From a bacterium (lineage in GTDB: Bacteria > Bacillota > Bacilli > Lactobacillales > Streptococcaceae), in assembly GCA_905221385.1 (NCBI GenBank), contig CAJNCV010000011.1, positions 11,239 through 75,238 of the forward strand: DNA of 64,000 nt, in the 5' to 3' direction. The position numbers were made by a program, and so were the translations under genes. A model generated the notes under the pieces. That model was not told the DNA's origin and made no database searches. It was given only the letters and a program-made list of their open reading frames with translations. How positions within the stretch are numbered: position 1 is the first letter of the stretch; every line of letters starts with the position of its first letter. Shown piece by piece: positions 1-9,462 of the stretch.

Positions 1-366
1 CATCCTGATGGTTGGTGCTATTGTTTTCACCATATCAAACATCAGAAAACACAGACGGACTTTCAACAGGAAATTAAGGTTTACTACGCTGATGAACCTG
101 AATCAGCTCCTCAAAAGGGACTGTATATTAATGAACGCTATCAGCACTTAAAAACAAAAGAATGCCAGGCGCTTTTATCTCCCCAAGGTAGACAGATTTT
201 CGCTCAACGCAAGATTGATATGGAACCTGTCTTTGGGCAGATAAAGGCTTGTTTAGGTTACAAGAGATGTAATCTGAGAGGGAAGCGTCAAGTGAGAATT
301 GACATGGGATTGGTACTTATGGCTAATAACCTCCTAAAATACAATAAGAGAACAACTCAAAATTAA
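1..366 (+). pseudogene. IS1182-type transposase, C-terminal part (cut by window edge)
   Basis: An open frame runs from base 1 to a TAA at 364-366 and encodes about 121 residues. The segment around DMEPVFGQIKACLGYKR, followed by FLRG-like and GLVLMANNLLKYN-like stretches, is characteristic of the C-terminal DDE domain of IS1182/IS5-group transposases, including the final acidic residue (E of DMEPVFGQ). The start lies outside the window, so whether the copy is intact cannot be judged. A hairpin with a T-run follows directly. Family assignment is by recognition of motifs; the exact IS name is not claimed. Confidence 0.75.
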
Positions 367-405
367 AAAGCTAGAGTTCCACTATTGGGAATCTCTAGCT
401 TTTTT
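365..405 (+). terminator. Terminator after IS transposase
   Basis: The arms AAAAAGCTAGAG and CTCTAGCTTTTT enclose a small inner TTCC/GGAA stem, and the right arm ends in a T-run. It begins at the transposase stop codon, as expected for a Rho-independent terminator. Confidence 0.75.
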
Positions 406-646
406 GTGACTGAGAACTATTTTGTCTCAGACTCTTTTACTCGCAACATCAAGTCGCGTCCATTGGAGCACAAAGTCGAATAAACTTGAAAAAAGCATAG
501 AAAAGTCAACCTAAATCAATTCATTTTATTCCTTATAAACAGCATAAATGTCAGCAATCTCTCACTTAAAGTCAGCCGTAAACTAGAGATATAATTTACA
601 AGGTATAGCTATTCTTCATTTGCTTTAGTATAAAGTATTTAGGAAA

Positions 647-675
647 TTGACAGCACAGTAAAAACATGCTATAAT
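647..675 (+). promoter_or_regulatory. Consensus sigma-A promoter in the non-coding region
   Basis: A perfect TTGACA (647-652), a 17-base spacer and a perfect TATAAT (670-675). Transcription would begin near 682, but no convincing coding frame with a start codon follows for almost 400 bases. It drives either a long ybaB leader or an untranslated RNA. Confidence 0.75.
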
Positions 676-681
676 TTACTG

Positions 682-880
682 TGTATTAAAAGAGGAGAAT
701 ACTGGTTTCTGCAAGGGTTGCTAATAAAACTTAGCAGATTGACATATCTTATAGAAATGATTTCTTTCAAATGAATTTGAAAGAAAAATAGCCTAGAAAG
801 TGAGGTGGCCGCTTTTAAAATGAGGGAGAGGTGAAAATAACAAAATCACCACCCCTGACCTACATCACTTCACTTTCAAG
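682..880 (+). ncRNA. Candidate structured leader or small RNA
   Basis: Downstream of the consensus promoter at 647-675 there is a run of inverted repeats: TGCTAA/TTAGCA (719-736), a 12-bp arm pair around 761-786, and GAAAGTGAGGTG (796-807) pairing with CACTTCACTTTC (866-877). The last encloses a GGTGA/TCACC hairpin (830-850). No obvious open frame or clear terminator was seen. The rest of 366-1070 holds nothing recognisable beyond the end of the IS. RNA status is inference from promoter plus structure; it matched no RNA class I know with confidence. Confidence 0.3.
761..786. repeat. Perfect inverted repeat, 12-bp arms, 2-base centre
   Basis: TTTCTTTCAAAT and ATTTGAAAGAAA flank the dinucleotide GA. 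It could be a transcribed hairpin or a dyad operator; there is no T-run after it, so it is not a standard terminator. Confidence 0.6.
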
Positions 881-1070
881 AGTAAATATAAGCCTATGAC
901 TTAAAGAACTCAATTCTTTTGTAGCTTAGGTATTAAAAACTCTCCTTTATTGAAAATGCACAAACGATACCACTCTATACGATACTTTTTAGATGGTAGT
1001 CACTTTTGCTCAAGAAAAACTATATCAGAGGATGAAACTCCCTGACGCAGAAAGGAATATAGAAACTATT

Positions 1071-1370
1071 ATGATGAACATGCAAAACATGATGAAGCAA
1101 GCCCAAAAACTAAAAAAAGACATGGACATTGCTCAAGCTGAATTAGCTGCAACTGAATTCACTGGAAAATCTAGCCAAGATTTAGTCGTTGCAACTCTAA
1201 CTGGTGATAAAAAGGTTGTTAAGATTGAATTTAAGCCTGAAATTGTAGACCCAGAAGACTTGGAGACTCTATCTGATTTAACTAGTCAAGCTATCAATCA
1301 TGCTATTGACCAAATTAATGAGGCTGCTAAACAAAAACTAAGTGCTTTCTCAGGCGGACTATCTTTCTAG
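1071..1370 (+). CDS. ybaB: YbaB/EbfC family nucleoid-associated protein
   Basis: A small DNA-binding protein of the YbaB/EbfC family, normally a dimer that coats DNA. The family's Met-rich N-terminus ([14 protein letters not shown]), coiled helical first half, central LTGDKKVV strand and C-terminal helix are all present. The frame is open upstream to 993, but a start at ATG 1071 gives 99 residues, the usual family length; the upstream 26 residues lack family character. The best Shine-Dalgarno-like sequence, AAAGGA (1051-1056), is unusually far (about 15 bases) from this ATG. A terminator follows at 1432-1466. The gene stands alone here between an IS end and the convergent minus-strand cluster. 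ybaB is often next to recR, which is not seen here. Confidence 0.85.
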   Translation: MMNMQNMMKQAQKLKKDMDIAQAELAATEFTGKSSQDLVVATLTGDKKVVKIEFKPEIVDPEDLETLSDLTSQAINHAIDQINEAAKQKLSAFSGGLSF

Positions 1371-1431
1371 TTCTATTGAGTTTTAACACTTATAACTGTT
1401 GGTTAACTGTATCAAAATTACATTCTATAAT

Positions 1432-1466
1432 AAAAGGAGAGGTTCTTTCTAGTTCCTCTCCTTTTT
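1432..1466 (+). terminator. Terminator after ybaB
   Basis: The arms AAAAGGAGAGG (1432-1442) and CCTCTCCTTTT (1455-1465) with a 12-base loop and a T-run. The A-run on the left arm could also serve the opposite strand. Confidence 0.75.
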
Positions 1467-1576
1467 ATTGTTTAATTCCAAAAATTTCTGTTCACATATT
1501 GTAAACTGAAATTCAAACACTTTCCTACTTACTATTTTTATACTAGGTCTTAACGACTATAAATGTAAAGTCTAGG

Positions 1577-3346
1577 CTAGAAATCAAAGAATTCCGTTGC
1601 TTTTTTTAACAGCAATTCCGTATACTCAGGATCATCTTGCGCGGTCGTTACTTGTAACTGAACCATTTCAAGATCATCTGTAATCATTCCATCTGCTCCG
1701 AGCCGAACTGCTTTATCAAAAGCCTCAGAACCATTAACAGTCCAAACATAAAGCTTTTGTTCCGTATACCAAAGTTTAGTAACAAAGTATTCATCCAATG
1801 TTGAATACTCCATGGTATATCCTGTTGCCTTGGTTTTTGGGAAAATACTGTTATATGGTAGGATGAAATAAACTGGAATAGTCGAATCATATTTCAGAAC
1901 TTGGTCAATCACATGATAGTCTAGTGATTGCATCTGATGACCATACTGCTTGATAATCGATCCATACTTTTCTAGGAAACGTTCCATCATTTGTGGACTG
2001 TCTTTTTTACTGGTTTTGATTTCAATCAACAATCTTTGATGAAGTTCATTCGCGCGATTGAGATAGTCATCAAAACTAGATATCTTGGTTCGATAGCCAT
2101 TTTCAGAAATATCTAGCCCCGTCAATTCCTCTAGGGTCAAGTCTTGAGGATTAGCGTTAATACCGGCCAAGTTCTTAAGATTGGCATCATGCATCATCAC
2201 AAACTGACCATCCTTGGTCTCCTGCACATCCATTTCAATCAAGTCTGGCTTCAGTTGAGCTGTTTTTTCCAAAGACTGAACAGTGTTTTGTACACCATTT
2301 TTATTGCTTACTCCCCTATGAGAAATCACTAAAGGCGTGTTGGTATCAGGAGATTCCAGATAGATATAGCCTTCTAGCGCAAAAAAGATACTAGCACAGC
2401 CCATAACCCCCCACCTCATCAGATGATCTTTTTTTCTTCTTGGCATAATCTCCAGCTCCTCTCCTGTCAAAAAGGAGACAAATTTAACAAGGAAATAACT
2501 CAACGCCATATAGTGAACATTTTTCATCAAGACAAAGTTGATGAGACCAAGAATTAAAGATTCTTTCTGAGTGAAATTATCCATTACAAGCTGAGTAAAT
2601 AGCAAAGGAAGCAATAACACAAAGAAGAAGAGATAAGTTTTTATAATAATGAGAAGCAAGTTCCAAGCGTAAAAAAGAACTTGTTTTTTTGTCTTTTGCA
2701 GACTATATTTCACCCCTTCTCTCACAGTTTTTCTTTCAAAGAGGATTTTCGGAAGGGCAAACATAAAGCGAACGGAAATATAAAGGAAAATCCAAGCAGA
2801 TACAAAAATCATCAAGCCCACTAGCCAGTGCTTGTCTTCCAGGTAAGTCACGATAAAGTCTGGAATGACGATTTTATTTAAGTAATAAATTTTTAGAATT
2901 TTCCTGATAAAAGGAAAAAGCATGGCCACATAGAAGAAAACAAAGGCCATCTTGCAGAAACTCAAACGTTTCACAAATAGAAAACTCTGGTGAAATACTT
3001 TGCGACTGTATTCAATTAAGGTTCTCTTTTCGTGGTAGAGAAGGTGACGCGCCCCAATAAAGAGGAGGCAAATCTGGAAATAGGACACCAAAAGATTGAT
3101 TACAATCAAGACGAGAAAGGCCAGACTGATTAAAGGAGAACTCGTGATAATGGCAGAAATATTATTGTAAGAAATAAACAAATAGCCCGTCTGGCTGAGT
3201 AAAAGACCAGCAAGAAAAGAATTGAGAGGTAACCACAGATATTCCACCATCATGAAAATTAAGAAAAAGAGGAAGAGAACTTTATCTAGGTTGAGGTAAA
3301 TTTTCCTAAAACCTAGTTTTTTAGGTTTTTCAGGTTTCATAAGCAC
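1577..3346 (-). CDS. Membrane-anchored glycerophosphodiester phosphodiesterase
   Basis: A two-part protein of 589 residues. Residues about 20-320 form a multi-spanning membrane domain (long hydrophobic runs such as VLFLFFLIFMMVEYLWLPL), typical of the Gram-positive GDPD membrane-domain family. Residues about 338-575 form the GDPD TIM-barrel: VISHRG (catalytic His343-Arg344), then DLIEMDVQETKDG (Glu/Asp metal ligands) and FVMMHDANL (second His). The reaction is hydrolysis of glycerophosphodiesters to glycerol-3-phosphate and an alcohol; the substrate in these cells may be lipid or teichoic-acid breakdown products (inference). The gene lies 2 bases downstream of the exonuclease gene and is last in the minus-strand cluster. 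Confidence 0.88.
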   Translation of the reverse strand: MLMKPEKPKKLGFRKIYLNLDKVLFLFFLIFMMVEYLWLPLNSFLAGLLLSQTGYLFISYNNISAIITSSPLISLAFLVLIVINLLVSYFQICLLFIGARHLLYHEKRTLIEYSRKVFHQSFLFVKRLSFCKMAFVFFYVAMLFPFIRKILKIYYLNKIVIPDFIVTYLEDKHWLVGLMIFVSAWIFLYISVRFMFALPKILFERKTVREGVKYSLQKTKKQVLFYAWNLLLIIIKTYLFFFVLLLPLLFTQLVMDNFTQKESLILGLINFVLMKNVHYMALSYFLVKFVSFLTGEELEIMPRRKKDHLMRWGVMGCASIFFALEGYIYLESPDTNTPLVISHRGVSNKNGVQNTVQSLEKTAQLKPDLIEMDVQETKDGQFVMMHDANLKNLAGINANPQDLTLEELTGLDISENGYRTKISSFDDYLNRANELHQRLLIEIKTSKKDSPQMMERFLEKYGSIIKQYGHQMQSLDYHVIDQVLKYDSTIPVYFILPYNSIFPKTKATGYTMEYSTLDEYFVTKLWYTEQKLYVWTVNGSEAFDKAVRLGADGMITDDLEMVQLQVTTAQDDPEYTELLLKKATEFFDF

Positions 3347-3348
3347 TC

Positions 3349-3939
3349 CTAGTCTAGAAATTGAGATAAGTCTAGCCCACCAAAGGGATTCATGGATAGA
3401 TTGCTCTGTTCTTTCAATAATAGCTTTCCTTCATCCGATTCTAAAAAGGCTTCGTAAACACGCGCTGTCATGCGGGCATCCTCTAAACTATTATGTGACT
3501 TCCCGTGAAAGCCTAAAAAATTCGCAACAGTTTGTAATTGAAGATTAGCTATGCCGTGTAAGTCAGAACTACGCCGTTCAAAAGCCTCATCATATAAATC
3601 AACCTTATACTGGTCATGATAATCAATACCATGCTCCAAAAGAATAGGCAAATCACTCTTAGCCGCATTGTAACCAACAATAGGTAAGTCGCCAACAAAT
3701 GCTTGAAAGTCCTTTAAAACTTGTTCTACCTTTGGCGCATCTTTCAAGGTTTCAGCTGTGATCCCAGTCAAACCATTGATAAAACTCTTCAATGGTGCTG
3801 TAGTATAAACATAAGAATCAAAAGCGGCACTTTCTTGTCCATCTTGAAAGCGGACTGCTGATACTTGAATTAAATGGGTAACCCCCTCGTGTTGATTGAA
3901 TTCCAAATCAAAGGCGATATAATCTCTTAATTTTTCCAT
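3349..3939 (-). CDS. DEDDh 3'-5' exonuclease (DnaQ/epsilon-like)
   Basis: A stand-alone exonuclease of the DnaQ-like DEDDh superfamily, 196 residues. Visible motifs: ExoI AFDLEFN (D11, E13), ExoII YNAAKSDLPIL (Asp), and ExoIII HNSLEDARMTA (His and final Asp). It would remove nucleotides from 3' ends using two metal ions; whether it acts in repair, proofreading or RNA trimming is not shown by sequence. It is not fused to a polymerase or helicase. It lies in the minus-strand direction between rocS (terminator between them) and the glycerophosphodiesterase gene, with which it is nearly contiguous. Confidence 0.88.
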   Translation of the reverse strand: MEKLRDYIAFDLEFNQHEGVTHLIQVSAVRFQDGQESAAFDSYVYTTAPLKSFINGLTGITAETLKDAPKVEQVLKDFQAFVGDLPIVGYNAAKSDLPILLEHGIDYHDQYKVDLYDEAFERRSSDLHGIANLQLQTVANFLGFHGKSHNSLEDARMTARVYEAFLESDEGKLLLKEQSNLSMNPFGGLDLSQFLD

Positions 3940-3978
3940 TATTTACCTCAATTACTACCCAAACTAAACTATAAATAA

Positions 3979-4023
3979 TAAAAGAAGCCATTAGGTTAGT
4001 GAGTAACCCAAACAGCTTCTTTA
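3979..4023 (-). terminator. Terminator after rocS
   Basis: Read on the minus strand, AAAGAAGC and GCTTCTTT form the outer stem with GGTT/AACC inside, followed by T-rich sequence. It overlaps the rocS stop codon. Confidence 0.6.
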
Positions 4024-4515
4024 TTTTCCTCCAAAAAGGCGAGCAAAAAAGCCTTTTTTGGTTGCTTGGACTTCTTCTTTTGCTTGGTCCAACTCGAGTT
4101 TCAAGGTTTCTTGATCCTTCATGGCTTGAAGAGTTAACTGTTGCTGTTGGTCCAACTGTTTGTCCTTTTCAGCAATCTGGCGATCTTTGATACGCATCTG
4201 TTCATCTTTTTCTGATAACTGGCGGTCTTTTGCCTTGAGCTGCTCGTACAAACGAAGAATTTCAGCGTTTTTCTCATCGACCAAGATTTCCATCAGTTCA
4301 CGTTGTTTGACATCATCACTGACTGGTTCATCCTCAAAAATCGTTTTTTTGTAGATTTCTTCTAGCTTAATCAGGCCACTTCGAGTAACTACAGTTACAC
4401 CTTTGTCATTTTTTTTCGTGTCCTCTTCCGGAAGTTCTTTGACACGATTGTTGATTGCTTGACGAGAAAGTCCTAAGACCTCTGCAATCTCACTGACGGT
4501 CATTTCAATACTCAT
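4021..4515 (-). CDS. rocS: Regulator of chromosome segregation RocS
   Basis: The 164-residue layout matches the pneumococcal chromosome-segregation protein RocS. It has an N-terminal helix-turn-helix (about residues 5-30, SEIAEVLGLSRQAINNRVKE), a long central coiled coil (about 75-150, repeated K-x-x-Q-x-x-E-K-D heptads) and a C-terminal basic amphipathic tail GFFARLFGGK that would bind the membrane. RocS is known to bind DNA and to connect nucleoid segregation with the capsule kinase CpsD and ParB. The neighbours (MTA/SAH nucleosidase gene, macP) are as in S. pneumoniae. It has its own terminator at 3979-4023. If not RocS, it is at least a DUF536-type HTH coiled-coil protein. Confidence 0.85.
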   Translation of the reverse strand: MSIEMTVSEIAEVLGLSRQAINNRVKELPEEDTKKNDKGVTVVTRSGLIKLEEIYKKTIFEDEPVSDDVKQRELMEILVDEKNAEILRLYEQLKAKDRQLSEKDEQMRIKDRQIAEKDKQLDQQQQLTLQAMKDQETLKLELDQAKEEVQATKKGFFARLFGGK

Positions 4516-4591
4516 AATATCCTCTGAAACGTTTTCTAGCTTTTCTTTATTTAAATCTTATCATAAGCTAGATAAACTGTCAAATTTCCGC

Positions 4592-5284
4592 TTAATCTAA
4601 GGCTTTTAAAAAGGCAAGTAAGACTTGGGCAGAACGACGTCCAGCTTCGATAATAAACTCATCAAAAGAGATAGAGGCTTCGTGATTGGCATTGTCACTC
4701 ATGGCACGAATGACTAGGAAAGGTAGGCCAAGAGCCTGAGCCGCTTGTGCAATAGCAGCCCCTTCCATTTCAACTGCTAAAACATCAGGGAAGTGGGATT
4801 TGATACTAGCAATCTTATCATCCCCAGCTATAAAGCTATCTCCTGTAGCAATCAAGCCTAGATGCCAGGTCTGTTCTAACTGAGATAAGTTTTCTTTAAT
4901 CCTAGCGATAAAGTTCTTATCGGATTCAAAGTAAAGAGGTTGACCAGCCATCTGACCATAAGCATAGCCAAAAGCAGTCACATCCACATCATGGTAAGCT
5001 AGTCTATCTGCAATCACGACATCACCAACAGCAATCCCTTCGGCAAGAGCACCTGCTGATCCTGTATTGATGATAGCTTCTACCTGAAAATGGTCAGCTA
5101 GAATAGCTACACTCAAAGCCGACATGACCTTTCCAATCCCACTCTGAACTAGGACAACTTCTGTCTTGCCAACAGAGCCAGTGTAGTAAGTATTTCCAAG
5201 GACTTGGACTTCTTTAGGTTTGTCCAAATTCTGAGTCAAATATACGAGTTCTTCTGGCATAGCAGCAATGATTCCAATTTTCAT
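4592..5284 (-). CDS. mtnN: 5'-methylthioadenosine/S-adenosylhomocysteine nucleosidase
   Basis: Cleaves adenine from methylthioadenosine and S-adenosylhomocysteine, feeding methionine salvage and the LuxS/AI-2 route. It has the PNP/UDP phosphorylase fold: MKIGIIAAMPEEL at the N-terminus, VVLVQSGIGKVMSA, INTGSAGAL, the substrate-binding AVEMEGAAIAQAA and the catalytic-Asp segment VIRAMSDNAN. A TTG 15 bases upstream is in frame, but the Shine-Dalgarno AAAGGA sits 6 bases before the ATG at 5284, giving 230 residues. It follows macP by a few bases, so the two are probably co-transcribed. Also called pfs. Confidence 0.93.
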   Translation of the reverse strand: MKIGIIAAMPEELVYLTQNLDKPKEVQVLGNTYYTGSVGKTEVVLVQSGIGKVMSALSVAILADHFQVEAIINTGSAGALAEGIAVGDVVIADRLAYHDVDVTAFGYAYGQMAGQPLYFESDKNFIARIKENLSQLEQTWHLGLIATGDSFIAGDDKIASIKSHFPDVLAVEMEGAAIAQAAQALGLPFLVIRAMSDNANHEASISFDEFIIEAGRRSAQVLLAFLKALD

Positions 5285-5299
5285 TTCAAGTCCTTTCAA

Positions 5300-5611
5300 T
5301 TACAAGAGTTTCATTGCCAACACTAACAAAATCAAAAGTAGGATGACTGCAAACAAGATGCGATTGAGTTTCGAATTAAAAACATTTCTCTTAGTGTTTT
5401 CAATACGACGGCTTTTATGAATCGTTGGCTCTACTTCGATTGTAAGTGTATCTTGACTAAAACCGTGGTCTCTAGAACGTGAATAACCAAAATGTTGTGA
5501 AGACGTTGGTAGGATCTTTGTTTCCTCATCATCTTGAAGAGGTGGTCCTGAGATTTTCTCACCACGATTGGCACGTTCAATCATTTCGTCTGTTAATAAA
5601 GGTTTTCCCAT
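5300..5611 (-). CDS. macP: MacP, activator of the class A PBP2a
   Basis: 103 residues: a soluble N-terminal region starting [19 protein letters not shown], an acidic EETK patch, and one C-terminal transmembrane helix (about 84-103, rich in Leu/Ile/Val). This matches pneumococcal MacP, a substrate of the kinase StkP that binds and activates the peptidoglycan synthase PBP2a at the division site. Thr31 in DEETK is the likely phospho-site by comparison with the pneumococcal protein (inference). The position between the NUDIX gene and the nucleosidase gene is as in S. pneumoniae. Confidence 0.85.
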   Translation of the reverse strand: MGKPLLTDEMIERANRGEKISGPPLQDDEETKILPTSSQHFGYSRSRDHGFSQDTLTIEVEPTIHKSRRIENTKRNVFNSKLNRILFAVILLLILLVLAMKLL

Positions 5612-5622
5612 GGGTTGCTCCT

Positions 5623-6168
5623 CTATTTCTTTTGTAGTTCCCAGTACTGGATCGCCATAATGGTCTTGGCATCACAGATATGACCTGACTGGATCAGGTT
5701 CTTGGTTTCCTCTAGACTTACTTCTAGGACTTCCAAGGTTTCATCATCATCTTGTGGGCGAGGATTTTCCACCTTGATCAAATCACTAGCAAGGTAGAGT
5801 TTTAGTTTTTCATTACAAAATCCAATCGCAGAATAGAAATCGTACAACAGTTCTAACTTAGCCGTGTAGGCAACTTCTTCTTCCAATTCACGAAGTGCCG
5901 CTGCCATTGGATCAGCATTTTCACCAAGTTCTAGTTTACCAGCAGGAATCTCATAAGAAACCGCCTCAATAGCCTTTCTGTATTGCTTAACGAGAACGAT
6001 TTTGTCCTCAGCTGTCACAGCTAGTACACAAACAGCTCCATTGTGAAAAATCAAGTCACGTTGGGCAGTACCCTTTCCTTCTGGTAGTTCCACCTGATCT
6101 TGTACCAGTTTGAAAATAGGACCTTGATAGATTTCCTTCCGACTAATCGTTTTTTCTTCAAATTCCAT
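5623..6168 (-). CDS. NUDIX hydrolase, ADP-ribose pyrophosphatase type
   Basis: 181 residues with the NUDIX box read as [18 protein letters not shown] preceded by [10 protein letters not shown]; the REL-EE core and the PAGK entry match the ADP-ribose/ADP-sugar pyrophosphatase branch (NudF/YqkG-like). It would hydrolyse ADP-ribose to AMP and ribose-5-phosphate. It lies 9 bases after glmU and 11 before macP, so it is part of the glmU operon. Confidence 0.88.
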   Translation of the reverse strand: MEFEEKTISRKEIYQGPIFKLVQDQVELPEGKGTAQRDLIFHNGAVCVLAVTAEDKIVLVKQYRKAIEAVSYEIPAGKLELGENADPMAAALRELEEEVAYTAKLELLYDFYSAIGFCNEKLKLYLASDLIKVENPRPQDDDETLEVLEVSLEETKNLIQSGHICDAKTIMAIQYWELQKK

Positions 6169-6177
6169 GACAAACTC

Positions 6178-7584
<1,407 letters not shown>

Positions 7585-7588
7585 TTAT

Positions 7589-7597
7589 ATTATACCA
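7589..7597 (-). promoter_or_regulatory. Extended -10 promoter for glmU operon
   Basis: Minus-strand TGGTATAAT about 30 bases before the glmU ATG. No good -35 was found at 16-18 bases, as is common for extended -10 promoters. Confidence 0.55.
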
Positions 7598-7675
7598 TAA
7601 TTTACTTCCTTAGGAGTAAACAAACAGAGAAATAGGGGAAAACATGCTAGTTCATTCATCTTTTCAACGTTTTCT

Positions 7676-7704
7676 TTGATTTTTTTATCTATTTACGTTA
7701 AACT
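7676..7704 (+). promoter_or_regulatory. Promoter of the GH25 gene, placed for a leaderless mRNA
   Basis: TTGATT (7676-7681), 17-base spacer, TAAACT (7699-7704). The ATG at 7713 is only 8 bases after the -10, so the transcript would start at or next to the start codon. Confidence 0.55.
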
Positions 7705-7712
7705 AATTAGAT

Positions 7713-8513
7713 ATGAGAAAAGAGATTCATCCAGCTATTATTTTTAGTCTATTCACCATTGTTATAGCTATTTTAATCTTTAATAAACCAGCTTATGAAG
7801 ACCATTCGGTCAAGTCAAAAAGCAACACTGTCCAAGTTGAAAACCAGGCCTTGCATAATCTTGATAAACCCATTATTGACATTTCTGGTTGGCAAAGACC
7901 GGAGGAGATAAACTACGATATTTTATCTCAAAATATTTCTGGAGCTATTGTTCGCGTGCACAGTGGTACTCAACACACGGAAGCAAATGATGCAGCCTTT
8001 ATCAACGGGGTTGATAAATCCTATAAAAATCACATTTCAGAATTTCAAAAGCGCAATGTCCCCGTAGCCGTTTATGCTTATCTAACTGGTACGAACAAAG
8101 AAGAAATGGAAAAAGCGGCTGAAGTTTTCTACAATTCTGCTTCTCCATACAATCCTAGTTATTACTGGCTTGACGTTGAGGAAAAAACAATGGCAGATAT
8201 GAATGACGGAGTCGAAGCTTTTCGGGCTAAACTTGAATCGCTGGGCGCTAAAAATATCGGGATTTACATTGGTGTCTATTTCATGCAGGAACATAGCATC
8301 AATACGGAAAATTTCTCTGCCGTCTGGATTCCTTCTTATGGGACTGACTCAGGCTACTTTGAGGTTACACCCAATACTGATTTAGACTATGACCTCCATC
8401 AGTATACTTCCAAAGGAAAAATTGCAGGATTTGAACATCATTTGGACATCAATTTGATTTCTACTGACAAAGACAAGGAAGAAACTTTCAGAAAACTATT
8501 TTTAAGACCATAA
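7713..8513 (+). CDS. GH25-family muramidase (lysozyme), membrane-anchored or secreted
   Basis: 266 residues. An N-terminal hydrophobic helix (about 6-25, IIFSLFTIVIAILIF) serves as signal or anchor. It is followed by a short linker and a glycosyl hydrolase family 25 barrel from about residue 52: PIIDISGWQRPEEI (first catalytic-site Asp), VPVAVYAYLTG, and YYWLDVEEKTM with the DVE catalytic pair. The predicted reaction is cleavage of the MurNAc-GlcNAc bond. There is no choline-binding or other wall-binding repeat. There is no Shine-Dalgarno, an in-frame TAA lies 9 bases upstream, and the promoter abuts the ATG, so translation is probably leaderless. Confidence 0.85.
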   Translation: MRKEIHPAIIFSLFTIVIAILIFNKPAYEDHSVKSKSNTVQVENQALHNLDKPIIDISGWQRPEEINYDILSQNISGAIVRVHSGTQHTEANDAAFINGVDKSYKNHISEFQKRNVPVAVYAYLTGTNKEEMEKAAEVFYNSASPYNPSYYWLDVEEKTMADMNDGVEAFRAKLESLGAKNIGIYIGVYFMQEHSINTENFSAVWIPSYGTDSGYFEVTPNTDLDYDLHQYTSKGKIAGFEHHLDINLISTDKDKEETFRKLFLRP

Positions 8514-8514
8514 G

Positions 8515-8550
8515 ACAAGTGAAAATAACAAACTTTTTCACTTGTTTTTT
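8515..8550 (+). terminator. Terminator after GH25 gene
   Basis: ACAAGTGAAAA (8515-8525) pairs with TTTTCACTTGT (8535-8545), followed by a T-run. Confidence 0.75.
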
Positions 8551-8619
8551 CATTTTCTCCCTGTCTGTGTTATAATTGATAGCATAGAGAAAGAATTTTA
8601 TGAAATTGAGGATTTTATT

Positions 8620-9462
8620 ATGTTTTCATGGATTGCACGAGTTATTAAAGGGATTGTCATTGCCTTAGGATTTATCTTGCCCGGGATTTCTGGAGGAGTT
8701 CTGGCTGCAATTTTGGGTATCTACGAGCGAATGATTGGCTTTCTGGCTCACCCCTTTAAAGATTTTAAGGAGAATGTCCTATACTTTATCCCAGTAGCTA
8801 TTGGGATGTTGCTAGGTATTGGTTTGTTTTCCTATCCGATCGAGTATTTGCTAGAAAATTACCAAGTCTATGTTTTATGGAGCTTTGCTGGAGCTATCAT
8901 CGGTACAGTTCCTAGTCTCCTTAAAGAATCTACTCGAGAATCTGATCGTGACAAGATTGACCTAGTCTGGTTCTGGACTACCTTTATCCTTTCAGGTCTA
9001 GGGCTCTACGCGCTAAACTTTGTTGTTGGTTCTCTTAGCGCCAGTTTCGCTAGTTTCATCTTGGCAGGTGTTCTTTTAGCTCTTGGTGTTTTGGTGCCTG
9101 GTTTAAGTCCATCAAATCTACTCTTGATTTTAGGGCTGTACGCTCCGATGCTAACTGGCTTTAAGACCTTTGATTTATTTGGTACCTTCCTTCCTATCGG
9201 GATTGGTGCAGGAGCAACTCTTATTATCTTTTCAAAATTAATGGACCATGCCTTGAACAACTACCACTCCCGTGTTTATCACTTTATTATTGGGATTGTG
9301 CTATCAAGCACCCTCTTGATTTTGATTCCAAATGCTGGAAGTGCTGAAAGTATCCAATACACTGGACTTTCCATCGTGAGCTATGTTCTCATCGCCTTCT
9401 TCTTTGCACTTGGCATTTGGCTTGGTATCTGGATGAGTCAATTGGAGGATAAGTATAAATAA
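8620..9462 (+). CDS. DUF368 membrane protein, PopT-type undecaprenyl-phosphate translocase
   Basis: A polytopic membrane protein. The frame opens at 8542, but ATG 8620 follows a GAGG sequence and begins the conserved MFSWIARVIKGI; this gives 280 residues. The family's two inverted repeats are visible as GFILPGISGGVLAAILGIYERM (near residue 15) and ALGVLVPGLSPSNLLLILGLY (near 155), each with the P-G-(I/L)-S motif. DUF368 proteins have been shown to recycle undecaprenyl phosphate across the membrane (PopT), so a role in cell-wall lipid-carrier recycling is likely. The stop overlaps the next gene's ATG (ATAATG), implying coupling. Confidence 0.82.
   Translation: MFSWIARVIKGIVIALGFILPGISGGVLAAILGIYERMIGFLAHPFKDFKENVLYFIPVAIGMLLGIGLFSYPIEYLLENYQVYVLWSFAGAIIGTVPSLLKESTRESDRDKIDLVWFWTTFILSGLGLYALNFVVGSLSASFASFILAGVLLALGVLVPGLSPSNLLLILGLYAPMLTGFKTFDLFGTFLPIGIGAGATLIIFSKLMDHALNNYHSRVYHFIIGIVLSSTLLILIPNAGSAESIQYTGLSIVSYVLIAFFFALGIWLGIWMSQLEDKYK

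Noticed and set aside
690..860. T-box riboswitch upstream of ybaB
   Set aside because: Only a fragment resembling the antiterminator consensus was seen; stem I specifier features, a terminator with T-run and a suitable amino-acid gene downstream are absent.
993..1070. Longer ybaB starting at 993
   Set aside because: The extra 26 residues have no family similarity and the protein would be longer than usual; the start at 1071 gives the standard protein. Kept as a finding because of the odd spacing.
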